A DNA stretch of 64,000 nucleotides from Rapana venosa. Its lineage: Eukaryota > Mollusca > Gastropoda > Neogastropoda > Muricidae. Positions 52,793 through 63,807 of this stretch are shown in pieces. Each line of letters starts with the position of its first letter. Position 1 is the stretch's first letter. The position numbers were made by a program, and so were the translations under genes. The notes under the pieces were generated by a model that did not search any database, was not told where the DNA came from, and saw only the letters and a program-made list of their open reading frames with translations. Location of the stretch: assembly GCA_028751875.1 (NCBI GenBank), contig CM054145.1, positions 46,152,807 to 46,216,806 of the forward strand, given 5' to 3'.

Positions 52793-52930
52793 AGAACGTG
52801 TGCGCAAAATGTTCTGCATGCGTTCACACGCGGGACCTCCGTTTCTAGTCTCATCCGAAGGACTTTTGGGGGACTGGGGTCGGCACTGATGAGTTAACTC
52901 CAGAGGGGAAAAAATCACCTTGAACCGTTT
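52793..52930 (-). mobile_element. SINE-A core fragment
   Basis: GTGTGCGCAAAATGTTCTGC, GCGGGACCTCCGTTTCTAG, TCATCCGAAGGACTTTTGG and GTTAACTCCAGAGGGGAAA are the complement of the core and the segment next to the head. Confidence 0.85.
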
Positions 52931-52984
52931 AATTTTTGAAGGCTAGGTTTTCACCATCAGTATCTGACATTCGGATCACTAGAT

Positions 52985-52987
52985 TTG

Positions 52988-53077
<90 letters not shown>

Positions 53078-53101
53078 TTGTGTGTGTGCGTGTGTGTGTG
53101 T
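52985..53101. repeat. (GT)n microsatellite
   Basis: GT units with TTTGT interruptions every 15-25 bases. Confidence 0.95.
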
Positions 53102-53289
53102 GACCTGACTCATCTTCTGGGACGTTCTTGTCGTGCTGTCCCCCACCTCATAGTTGTCCTGAAAAATAGTCGCGTACGCAAAATGTCCCCATTGGTGCAC
53201 AGCAGAGAACTAGCCGAGAAACGAAAGAAAAGAAGAAGCAAAAACCAAACAAATAGAAGAACTATTTAACCTGCTTCTACTGATTTTAC

Positions 53290-53313
53290 TCTATCTCTCT
53301 CCCTCTGTCTCTC

Positions 53314-53346
<33 letters not shown>

Positions 53347-53352
53347 GTCTAT

Positions 53353-53432
<80 letters not shown>

Positions 53433-53492
53433 CACACACACACACACGCACGCAAGCACGCACACTCACACACACAAATATATATATATATA
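53290..53492. repeat. CT, CA and TA arrays
   Basis: CT (53292-53391), CA (53392-53476) and TA (53478-53492). The TA array is the insertion site of the SINE-B that follows; TA continues on its far side. Confidence 0.95.
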
Positions 53493-53612
53493 TGGATCGG
53501 TGGTCTAGAGGTAACGCGCCTGTCTAGAAAGCGAAAAGTCCGGGTGCGTATCCCGTCTGGGCCCGAAACTTTTCCCCCATCCATTAGACCATGAGTGGTG
53601 GTCTGGGCGCTA

Positions 53613-53643
<31 letters not shown>

Positions 53644-53903
53644 CGTGTGTTACAGAAAATTATGCAGCGCACGAAAAAGAACCCACGGCAACAAGAGAGT
53701 TGTCCCTGGCAAAATTCTTAGAAAAAAGCCACTCTGATAGGGAACGAAATACAGTTGCAGACCCAAAAAAAAAAAAAAAAAAAAAAAGATGGGGTGGCGC
53801 TGCTCTTGTGGCGACGTGCTCTCCCCGGGGAGAGCAGCCCGAATTTCACGCAGAGAAATCTCGTGACTTAAAGTGGTATAAATAAATAAATAAATAAATA
53901 TAT
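53493..53903 (+). mobile_element. SINE-B, best full-length copy
   Basis: GGATCGGTGGTCTAGAGGTA is the A-box region and CCGGGTGCGTATCCCG a B-box-like block. The core is TCTTTCGGATGAGACGATAA plus ACCGAGGTCCCGTGTGTTAC. CACGGCAACAAGAGAGTTG and GCCACTCTGATAGGG follow, then an internal run of 23 A (53765-53787). The distal module holds GGCGCTGCTCTTGTGGCGAC and the palindrome GCTCTCCCCGGGGAGAGC (53818-53835), and the tail is AAATAAATAAATAAAT. It is inserted in a TA array. Confidence 0.95.
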
Positions 53904-53955
53904 ATAATATCTATATATATATATATATATCTATATCTATATATATATATATATC

Positions 53956-53982
<27 letters not shown>
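53904..53982. repeat. (TA)n microsatellite
   Basis: TA with CTATAT interruptions. Confidence 0.95.
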
Positions 53983-53988
<6 letters not shown>

Positions 53989-54067
53989 AATATTTAACCC
54001 ACTTCTCCCGACTTTCTTCACACACACGTACACACCACACACACAACACGCGCGCACGCACGCACTA

Positions 54068-54305
54068 CACCCCCCCCCCCCCTCAGCCCCCCTCCCCTCC
54101 CCCCCACACTCACACACGCACACCTCCCCCCCCCCCCCCCCCCCACACACACACACCTAGCTCAGAAACACACAACGAAAACAGAAAACGTTAAGAAAGA
54201 AAAAAAATCCACCAACACCTTCCCCACCCCCCCCCACCCCCACCCCTTCCCACTAAAAACAGAAGGGACCAAAACTGACTGTCCGTCAATTCTGACACCT
54301 TGTCT

Positions 54306-54336
<31 letters not shown>

Positions 54337-54360
54337 AAAAAAAGAAGAAAAAAAAAGGTA
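54068..54360. repeat. C-runs, CA and A-run
   Basis: C-runs at 54069-54083, 54126-54144 and 54307-54326, and A-rich 54327-54357. C-rich low complexity lies between. Confidence 0.9.
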
Positions 54361-54768
54361 TGACCTCTGCTAGCCTTTCCCCGTGGTGTGTGTTCTGACT
54401 CATCTTCGAGTGTCAGGTCCTTCTTCCAGGTGTTACTACAAGTTGCCAAAGCCCATAACCGCTCAAGTCCTCACCTGCTTTTTAGCACCTGAACGCGGAC
54501 ACTTGGAACACACACACAAAACAACAAAAAGAACAAATAATAGATACGGCCACATAAAATAAGAATGGAAGTGACTGACTCGCCTCAAGTTTCCTAGTTT
54601 TTGTTCTTGGTCAGTATAGTACGCTCCGGTCAGGCTTCAGAACAATTAATGTTGTTTGTTTTGGTCGGTTTGTTTTTTGGTTTTGGTTTTTGGTTTTTTA
54701 TTTTGTTATGTTTGGGGTTTTTTGTTTTTTTTACTGTTTATCTGATTTCATTTGATTTCTTTTCTATC
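54361..54768. other. Unassigned sequence
   Basis: The short stretch 54360-54450 has balanced composition and a minus-strand frame (MATCSNTWKKDLTLEDESEH). I do not recognise it. The rest is T/G-rich. Confidence 0.4.
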
Positions 54769-55008
54769 GAAAAGATAATGGAATAAGCACCTATGTGTGC
54801 TTTATTTATTTTATTGTATTTTATTGTATTCTTTTATATCGAAAAGATAATGGAATAAGCACCTATGTGGGTTTTTTTTTAATAAAAAACACCCAGTCCC
54901 CGTGTGTATGCGGTTTTGTAAATTTTGTCATCTGTTCCTACTGGCACACAATGGCCTACTCTTACGAAAAGCGGAACAGGATTTAACTAACGTGTGCGCA
55001 AGATGTTT
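54769..55008 (-). mobile_element. SINE-A 3' half with duplicated terminal segment
   Basis: The terminal segment (TCGAAAAGATAATGGAATAA plus GCACCTATGTG) occurs at 54774-54806 and again at 54839-54871. The second copy continues into CCCAGTCCCCGTGTGTATGC and GCGGAACAGGATTTAAC. Slippage in the tail or two insertions at one site could explain it. Confidence 0.85.
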
Positions 55009-55185
55009 ACTGTTCCTCGCCTAGAGCTCCCAGGTTTCAGCAATGGTGTGATTATGGTTTGCTTATGTGACCTAGTTTCCCCTCCACACCCCCCCCCCCC
55101 CCCCCCTCCTTCCGCAATTAAGGTAGCCGCTTTCTGACTTCGGGAATGATGTCTAAACTTGACATCAGTGTGCATAAGTGCGTGC
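55009..55185 (-). mobile_element. SINE-A2 tail
   Basis: CGCCTAGAGCTCCCAGG, AGCAATGGTGTGATTATGG, CAATTAAGGTAGCCGCTTTC, GACTTCGGGAATGATGTC and ACTTGACATCAGTGTGCA are the complement of the A2 tail. A C-run of about 20 (55088-55107) interrupts it. Confidence 0.7.
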
Positions 55186-55231
55186 GTGTGTGCGCGTGTG
55201 CGTGCGTGTGTGCGTGTGTGTGTTTGTGTTT

Positions 55232-55420
55232 ATTTTTGTTATTTATTTTATTTTATCTTATTCTTTTATATCGAGGATAATGGAATAAGCACTCGTGTGA
55301 TTTTTTTACATCCAGTCCCCGTGTGTATGCGGTTTTGTAAATTTTGTCATCTGCTCCCACCGGCACACAATGGCCAACTCTTACGAAAAGCGGAACAGGA
55401 TTTAACGTGTGCGCAAGATG
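55232..55420 (-). mobile_element. SINE-A 3' half
   Basis: TTATATCGAGGATAATGGAAT, ACATCCAGTCCCCGTGTG, GCTCCCACCGGCACACAATG and GGATTTAACGTGTGCGCAAG. It ends in a GT/GC-rich array at 55420. Confidence 0.9.
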
Positions 55421-55504
55421 TGTGTGCGCGTGCGTGCGTGTGTGTGTGTATGTGTGATTTGGGGGGATGGGGTGGGGGAACGAGGGATTGAAATATGTTA
55501 TTAC

Positions 55505-55794
55505 CCGCACGAAAGGCCTACTCTTCCGAGAAGCAGAACGGGTTTGGGTGTTTCTTTTGTAATAATGTGGGCAAGATGTTCTGCTTGGGTTTGTTTGTAC
55601 ACGGGGGTCGAGTCCTCGGGTATAAATTAAAAGTCTCGTCCGAAGGACTTTCAGGGGAATACGAGTGTAGCTGTCATAGATGTTAACTCCGGGGAGCAAA
55701 AGTTCCTCAAGAAATGGGCGTCACTGTGAAAGCTCGAACCCTAAGCCCAAAACCGCAAGCGGAACGTTCCCAACCACTCGCCTACCCCGCCCCC
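55505..55794 (-). mobile_element. SINE-A, diverged head and core
   Basis: On the minus strand, GGGGCGGGGTAGGCGAGTGG is the head, with a recognisable GGTTCGAGC B-box. The core AGTCCTTCGGACGAGACTTT follows. AGAACATCTTGCCC and GCTTCTCGGAAGAGTAGGCC precede the truncated end. An older copy. Confidence 0.8.
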
Positions 55795-56200
55795 TAAACA
55801 CATAACTATTCAGGAAAGCAAACCACGAATACAAACTATACAGGGATACTGCTTCATTTACCAACAAAAAAACACCCACCCCGCACATGTATATCCATCA
55901 TGAGAATGACACACACATACCAAAAGCCTAAATCATCCCTTTACCTAAACAACAACAACAACAAAATAATACAAAACGCCTACTGCAGCTGACGCATATT
56001 ATTAATATATTCATACCGTGAGCGCAAAGCATAACATAATAATATATCACCAACCTAGCATTTTAGGCGAATGCCCGTTTCCATAACAATTTATTTGCGA
56101 AAGCATTTTTTAAAAAAACAAAAAAAAACAATAGGGTTTTTCTTCTTACGTTGCAAACGTTTTCCCAAATAAAGTTTTACTAAAAACCAAACACACAGAC
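55795..56200. other. Unassigned AT-rich sequence
   Basis: No gene or interspersed repeat is recognised. Confidence 0.5.
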
Positions 56201-57240
<1,040 letters not shown>

Positions 57241-57470
57241 TCACACCGTCCCTACCGTCCTTCCCTTTCCCCTTACCTTTATAAAACTGATTCCAGACGA
57301 CAGTTTTCTCGACAGAGAATCGGCAGACGGTTTTTCTGTCACGTTCCGTAACGTGGTTCCAGACTTAGCCGTAGAAAGACTGACAGGTGTGTGTCCGTGT
57401 GTGTCTGTGTCTGTGTGTGTCTATGTGTGTCTGTGTCTGTGTGTGTGTGCTTTTGGCAGTCTACTATATA
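57241..57470. other. Unassigned sequence with TG/TCTG units
   Basis: About 140 bp of ordinary composition (57241-57385) have no recognised feature, then TGTGTCTG units. Confidence 0.45.
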
Positions 57471-57670
57471 AAAAAAAAGGGAAAAAAGAAAGAAAGAAAG
57501 AAAAGAAAAGGGAGAGGAAGGAAAAGAAACGCAATCCGGCGACACGCTCAAGCACAAGAAGAAGGAAGAGGGATGGGGGGGGGGGGGGGGGGGGGGGGGG
57601 AGGGTAGGAGGTAGGAGGAGGGTGGTAGAGGAGGGGAGGGGTGTAGGAAGGAGAAGGTAAGGCAGGCGGC
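57471..57670. repeat. Purine-rich tract with 26-base G-run
   Basis: AAAG/GAAA units, then G (57575-57600), then GGAGG units. Confidence 0.9.
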
Positions 57671-57699
57671 AGGTATGGGGTGACCTTGATGCGTCTACA

Positions 57700-57988
57700 C
57701 TACACCTTCTCCCCCCCACCCCACCCCCCCCTCCATCTCCACCCCTTTCCCCTCCCTCCCTTCCTCCTCCTTCCTCCCCCACCCAACCACCATCACACCA
57801 CCACCACCACCACTTTCCTCTGTTTCTCTTCTTTCTTGCTTGCTGTCTTTTTTTCTTTTCTTTTCTTTTCTTTTTTTTCTGGCTTTCTTTCTTTCTTTCT
57901 TTCTTCTTCCTTCTCACTCCCACCCTCACAGTCCTCTCTCTCTGTCTCTGTCTTTATGTCTGTCTGTCTGTCTGTCTATCTGTCTGTA

Positions 57989-58052
<64 letters not shown>

Positions 58053-58092
58053 AATCTCTCTTATCCAATTACCCTCATTAAAATATTCGAGT

Positions 58093-58143
<51 letters not shown>

Positions 58144-58640
58144 TCTCTCTCTCCTCTCTCCTCTCTCTCTCTCTGTCTGTCTCTGTCTGTCTGTCTGTCT
58201 GTCTGCTCTGTCTGTCTCTCTCTCTCTCCTCTCTTTTCTCTCTCTCTCTCTCTCTCTCCTCCTCCCCAATATCACTTATCCAATTACCCTCATTAAATGT
58301 TCAGTTCGAATATTCCCTGCTCGAGTCCTCTCCCTCTCACCCTCCCCCCCCCTCTCTCTCTCCTCTCTCTCTCCTACCACCCCCCCCCCCCCACCACCTT
58401 TCCTCTCATGTTTTCCATCCGCCTCCCTTCCTCCCCCTCACCCCTGCCCCCCCCCCCCCCCCCCCCCACCCCCTTCCTTCCTTTCCTGTACTGTTGTGTT
58501 TTATCAACACCCCCCACCCCCCCCCCCCCCCCAACCCCCTCAACCCCCCACCCCACCCAACCCCCTATTTAAACCCCCCACCACCCAAAACCCTCCACCT
58601 CCTACCTCTCCCCACCCCCCCCCCCCTTCCAAAACCTTTT
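57700..58640. repeat. Pyrimidine-rich block (C-runs, CT, TCTG)
   Basis: The plus strand is almost entirely C and T for about 0.9 kb: C-rich (57700-57790), T/C (57840-57920), CT arrays (57990-58050, 58095-58260), C-runs (58324-58640). Long Leu/Ser/Pro frames are artefacts. A near-duplicate TCCAATTACCCTCATTAAA occurs at 58065 and 58276. Confidence 0.95.
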
Positions 58641-58699
58641 TTCACACAGCATTGCTCCCGTCACGGTGTGTCTTTGCGACGATGCGTAACACCATTTCA

Positions 58700-59215
58700 T
58701 GCGTGAAGAAGAAGAAGAAGAAGAAAAAGAAGAAGAAGAAGAAGAAGAAAAAGAAGAAGAAGAAGAAAAAGAAAAAAGAAGAAAAAGAAGAGAAGAGAAA
58801 AAAGAAAAGAAGAAGAAGAGGAGAAGACGAAGGAGAAGAAAAAAGAAGAAGAAGAAGGGGGAGGAGGAGGAGAAGAAGAAGAGGAAGAAGAAGAAAAGAA
58901 GGAAGAAGAAGAAGAAGAAGAAGAAGAAGAAGAAGAAGAAGAAGAAGGGAGGGGGAGAAGAAGAAGAAGAAGAAGAAGAAAGGAAGAAGAAGAAGAAGAA
59001 GAAGAAGAAGAAGAAGACGAAGGAGAAGAAGAAGAAGAAGACGAAGAAGAAGAAGGAGAAAGAAGAAGAGAAAGAAGAAGAAGAAGAAGAAGAAGAAGAA
59101 GAAGAAGAAGAAGGAGGAGAAGAAGAAGAAGAAGAAGAAGAAGAAGGAAAGAAGAAGAAAAAGAAGTAGAAGGAGGAGGAGGAGGAGGAGAAGAAAAAAG
59201 AAGAAGAAGAAAACC
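58700..59215. repeat. (GAA)n-rich polypurine array
   Basis: About 515 bases with almost only A and G on the plus strand (a few C in GACGAAGG). Lys/Glu/Arg-rich and complementary Phe/Ser/Leu-rich frames of over 250 codons are artefacts. It starts at GCGTGAAGAAGAAG, like a LINE tail. Confidence 0.95.
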
Positions 59216-59226
59216 CGAATGAATAC

Positions 59227-59257
<31 letters not shown>

Positions 59258-59311
59258 AGATAGAGGGAGAGGGAGGGAGAGAGAGGGGGGGGGGGAGCTG
59301 GGAGAGAGAGA
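59216..59311. repeat. GA array and G-runs
   Basis: GA arrays alternate with runs of 7-11 G. This is the left part of the GA-rich array into which the LINE at 59368 inserted. Confidence 0.95.
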
Positions 59312-59367
59312 GGTCCCAACTGAGTAAGAGAGAGAGAGAGAGGGGGGGGGGGAGAAGGGAGGGACAG
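59312..59367. repeat. Left target-site duplication of LINE
   Basis: GGTCCCAACTGAGTAAGAGA, GA and G runs, then GAGAAGGGAGGGACAG. The same order recurs at 61234-61293 with only G-run length differing. Confidence 0.8.
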
Positions 59368-61233
59368 ACGCTTTGACGCTTTGACCAATTTATTGTCATT
59401 GCCCAAAGTGGCTATTGACAAGGGGGGTTATACACGACTTTCTTTTGTAAATACAAATAAATACAAGAAAATTCACATGATGCATTTAACGTAACGAAAA
59501 ACCAAAAAACCAAAAAAAGAGCTCTTATGAACGGATACGACTTTAAGCTGTGACGTAAACTCAGTTTCAAAATGAACACAAAGTAATAACAAGGATGAAC
59601 AATAAGAACCAATAAGCAATAACTAAAATAATGAAAAGAACATTCTAGAATGCTATATTAGACCATCCATTGGGCATTGTATGTGAAATTTTCAAAAAAT
59701 ATTCTTGCTGGAGACTACAGCGTAATTATAAATGTTTCTTTATGTGTTTCACAAAATGCTGGAGTTTACATAATATAAATGTTACTTTAGTTAGTCACAA
59801 ATGTTAAGCTAATTGGAACTTAGCTGTAATTGTCTTAATTTCAGTGCTTCAGCAATAAACTTTGCAACCGATTTGATCACAATATCATCATCGGACGATA
59901 AGATAGAAAAAATATCTTGCCTTCGGAAAGCTTCTAGATTGAGAACACCACAGTTTTCACGTATGGAAACATATGATTGACAATGAAACAGGAAATGCAC
60001 TTCATCATCAAGAATATGACCACACATAGGGCATGGGAACTGTGTGGACGTCTCAGGTTGAAACCATCTTTTGTTTGCATTGAAGCCGAGTGCTCTTAGT
60101 CGAAATCTTGCATAAATTAGTCGATGCCATTTGTCAGTGACTATTCGAAGATACTTTTCAGCTTGAAAAGCACACTTAAACGAAAAAAAACCAGCAGTAT
60201 TTATCTTTACTTTCCATGTCCGAGTGCCAATTTTGTTTAAATGAACAAATGAGTCTGTCTTTCAATTCAGAAATAAACCCATGCTCGCTACCTACTTCCT
60301 GAGACAACCACACGATTCCAAAACCATGTTCTGATAAAAACTTTTTAACTTGATATGCCCAATTCTTCTTACCCAGCTCCATTTGTATAACCATCATGTC
60401 ATAAGACTGCCTACATAAACGTGACCCTGGAAGTTTCAGTAGTTTTAGCCAGGGATTTAATACACTTAACAGACGTTCTGATGTTTAAAGGATATCTTCC
60501 CGTTTCTCCATATAGTACAGTATTTGACGAATGGATTGGGACATTTAAGAAACGTTTGATAGCATATGTATGTATTTTTTCCATTTGTGGATTAACAGTA
60601 AGTCCCCATATTTCAGATGCATATGTAAGTAAAGGTTCTATTTGAACATCAAACAATTTCCAAAATAAAGAACAATCTACTGAATTCAGCTTTCGTAACG
60701 TTTTTAAGATTTCGATTACACCTTTTTTCCCTTTCCTGCAACATTCACGCCATGCAACATTCAAACTTAGCTTCGTTGAAAATGTCATCCCTAGGTACTT
60801 ATAAGAATTCACGACTTTCACTTCAGCATTTCCATAAAACCATTTTTCACGCACTGATAAATGTCCACCCATTCTAAAAAATCATGATGTTCGTTTTTTC
60901 CATATTGACTGATAAATTTAGGCGATCTGCCTCTTCCTTTAATATATCTAGCTGGTTTTGTAAACCTAGTACCGTGTCAGACAAGAGAATCATATCATCG
61001 GCAAATAGTAGTAAAAATACCTCCATTGCTCCCGAGATAAACTGAATACCATGTTTTCCTTTTTTTGTTAATTCAACGGCTAATTCGTTTACAAAAAAAG
61101 AAAATAATTGTGGACTTAATATACAGCCCTGCTTCACTCCTTTTGGACATTCGAAATATTCCGAATAATCATATCCTGCGCGTACACATGCTAATACTGA
61201 TTTATATACACTCCTTAGTGCCATATATAATTT
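59368..61233 (-). mobile_element. Young 5'-truncated LINE with long target-site duplication
   Basis: The minus-strand element begins inside the RT (KLYMALRSVYKSV at 61233) and ends with a 3' tail AAATTGGTCAAAGCGTCAAA, made of CAAAGCGT units (59393-59368). It is bordered by a 56-60-bp duplication of GA-rich target sequence. Coding occupies 61233-59809, then about 440 bp of 3' UTR. Confidence 0.9.
59809..61233 (-). pseudogene. LINE RT and zinc-knuckle C-terminus, three small frameshifts
   Basis: ECPKGVKQGCILSPQLFSFF and LLLFADDMILLSDTVLGLQN (FADDM at 61005-60991) are RT blocks with both catalytic Asp present. Then come MEKTNIMIF, VVNSYKYLGMTFSTKLSLNV and QIEPLLTYASEIWGL. A C-terminal CPMCGHILDDEVHFLFHC knuckle ends the protein, and the stop is at 59809. 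The frame shifts near 60873, 60413 and 60181, at least two of them in homopolymers, but no other stops were seen. The start of ORF2 is lost by truncation. Confidence 0.85.
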
Positions 61234-61293
61234 GGTCCCAACTGAGTAAGAGAGAGAGAGAGAGGGGGGGGGGGGGGGAGAAGGGAGGGACAG
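61234..61293. repeat. Right target-site duplication of LINE
   Basis: Matches 59312-59367 from GGTCCCAACTGAGTAAGAG to GAGAAGGGAGGGACAG. Confidence 0.8.
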
Positions 61294-61645
61294 AGAGAGA
61301 GAGAGAGAGAGAGGCAGACAGACTGAGACAGAGACAGACGGAGAGACGAAGAGAGAGAGACAGAGAGGACACACAGAGAGAGAACACAGAGAGAGACAGA
61401 GAGAGAAGACAGAGAGAGAGGAACTTAGAACTGTGAAAGAGAACTCAGAACTGAGAGAGAGATAGGGGGTGGGGGGGGGGGGGGGGGGGAGAGATAGAGA
61501 CAAAACTCAGAACTCAGAGAGAGAGACAGACAGACAGACAGACTGACATAGATTCAGACAGACAGACAAACAGAGAGACAGACAGAAAGACAGAGAAAGA
61601 AGGAAGAGAGAGACAGAGAGGGGGAGGGGGGTGGAAGAAAAAAGA
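61294..61645. repeat. GA/CAGA array with G-run
   Basis: The right continuation of the GA-rich array, with ACAGAC units and a run of G (61468-61489). Confidence 0.95.
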
Positions 61646-61690
61646 AATAAAATCCCTTGTACCCTCACTACTGACACAGATGTGAAGCGC

Positions 61691-61834
61691 CACATGTGTG
61701 TGTGCGTGCGTGCGTGTTAATGTATGTGTGTGTGTGTGTGTGTGTGTTTAAAAGTGTGCTTGTGCGTGCGTGTGTGTGTGTGTTGTGTGTGTGTGTGTGT
61801 GTGTGTGTGTCTGTGTGTGTGTTGAAAAGTGTGC

Positions 61835-61877
<43 letters not shown>

Positions 61878-62278
61878 TGTGTGTCTGTGTGTGTTCTGTG
61901 AGTGTGTTTAAAGTGTGCTTGTGCTTGTGCGTGCGTGCGTGTGTGTGTGTGTGTGTCTGTGTCTGTGTGTGTGTTTAAAAGTGTGCTTGTGGTTGTGTGT
62001 TTAAAAGATGTGCGTGCGTGCGTGTGTGTGTGTGTGTTGTCTGTGTCTGTGTGTGTTTTAAAAGTGTGCTTGTGTGTGTGTGTGTGTGTTTAAAAGAGTG
62101 ATTGTGCGTGTGTGTTTAAAAGTATGCTTGTGTGTGTGTATGTGTGTGTGTTTAAAAGTGTGCATGTGCGTGTGTGTTTAAAAGTGTGCTTGTGTGTGTG
62201 TGTTTAAAAGTGTGCTTGGTGTGTGTGTGTGTTTAAAAGTGTGCTTGTGCGTGTGTGTTTAAAAGTGTGCTTGTGCGT

Positions 62279-62316
<38 letters not shown>

Positions 62317-63462
62317 CTGTGTGTGTGTTTAAAAGTGTGCTTGTGTGTGTGTGTGTGCGCTTGTGTGTGTGTGTATGTGTGTTGTGTGTGTCTGTGTGTG
62401 TGTTTAAAAGTGTGCTTGTGCGTGCGTGCGTGCGTGTGTGTGTGTGTGTGTGTATGTGTGTAAAGTGGTGTGTGTGTTGTGTGTGTGTTTAAAAGTGTGC
62501 TTTGTGGTGTGTTGTGTTTTAAAAGTGTGGTTGTGGTGTGTTGTGTTTAAAAGTGTGCTTGTGCGTGTGTGTTTAAAATGTGTTGTGCGGTGTGTGTGTG
62601 TGTTTAAAAGTGTGCTTGTGTGTGTGTGTGTGTGTCTGTGTGTGTGTTTTAAAAGTGTGCTTGTGTGTGTGTCTGTGTGTGTTTTAAAGTGTGCTTGTGC
62701 GTGTGTGTGTGTGTGTGTTTAAAAGTGTGCTTGTGCGTGTGTGTGTGGTGTGTGTTTAAAAGTGTGCTTGTTGTGTGGTGTGTTTTAAAAGTGTGCTTGT
62801 TGCGTGTGTTGTTAAGTGTGCTTGTGCTGTTGTGTGTGTGTTTTAAAAGTGTGCTTTGTGGTGTGTGTGTGTTTTAAAAGTGTGCTTGTGCGTGTGTGTT
62901 AAAAGTGTGCTTGTGCGTGTGTGTTAAAAGTGTGCTTGTGCGTGTGTGTGTGTGTGTGTTTTAAAAGTGTGCTTGTGTGTGTGTGTGTGTTTAAAAGTGT
63001 GCTTGTGGTGTGTGTTTAAAAGTGTGCTGTGTGTGTGTGTGTTGTTGTGTGTGTGTGTTGTTAAGTGGTTGTGTTGTGTTTAAAAGTGTGCTTGTTGTGT
63101 GTGTGTGTTTAAAAGTGTGCTTGTGCGTGTGTTGTGTGTGTTTAAGTGTGTTGTTGTGTGGTTAAAAGTGTGCTTGTGTTGTGTTTGGTTTTTGTGTGTG
63201 TGTGTGTGTGTGTGTTTAAAAGTGTGCTTGTGTGTGTGTGTGTGTTTAAAAGTGTGCTTGTGCGTGTGTATGTGTGTGTGTGTGTGTTTAAAAGTGTGCT
63301 TGTGTGTGTGTGTGTGTGTGTGTGTTGTTGTGTGTTTAAAAGTGTGCTTGTGCGTGTGTGTGTGTGTGTGTCTGTGTGTGTGTTTTAAAAGTGTGCTTGT
63401 GCGTGTGTGTTTAAAAGTGTGCTTGTGCGTGTGTGTGTGCGTTTGTGTGTGTGGTGTGAAAG
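61691..63462 (+). repeat. GT-rich satellite with TTTAAAAGTGTGCTTG core
   Basis: About 40 variants of GTTTAAAAGTGTGCTTG (my count by eye is 43) are separated by GT/GCGTGTG stretches of variable length, giving a period of about 25-90 bp over 1.77 kb. Many are followed by TGCGTGTGTG. Repeated Cys/Val frames with a recurring FKSVLV are artefacts of the repeat. Confidence 0.95.
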
Positions 63463-63762
63463 AGAGACTGACAGACAGACAGACAGTCAGACAGAGCGCA
63501 TGAAATGAAAACCCCTAGCATAAACAGTGTCGAAGCATTTGAATCAAAGCTAAAGGCTATTGACATCATATAATATATCAATTCATTCTTGAAAATATCG
63601 GTCAAAAATAACTAGTAAGCCAAACTACAAACACCCTTCAAACGAGTTTGAAATACAGCAATAAAAAAAGAAGACAAGATCCAGTTTCGATTCACATTTG
63701 GATCGTTTTTCTACCATTCCTTTTCACCTGTATACAAGTGTGGAAGCGGCACAAGTGCCTTT

Positions 63763-63807
<45 letters not shown>

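Noticed and set aside
58496..59421. Lys/Glu/Arg-rich protein of 255 codons and the Phe/Ser/Leu-rich frames opposite
   Set aside because: Artefacts of the GAA array and flanking C-runs.
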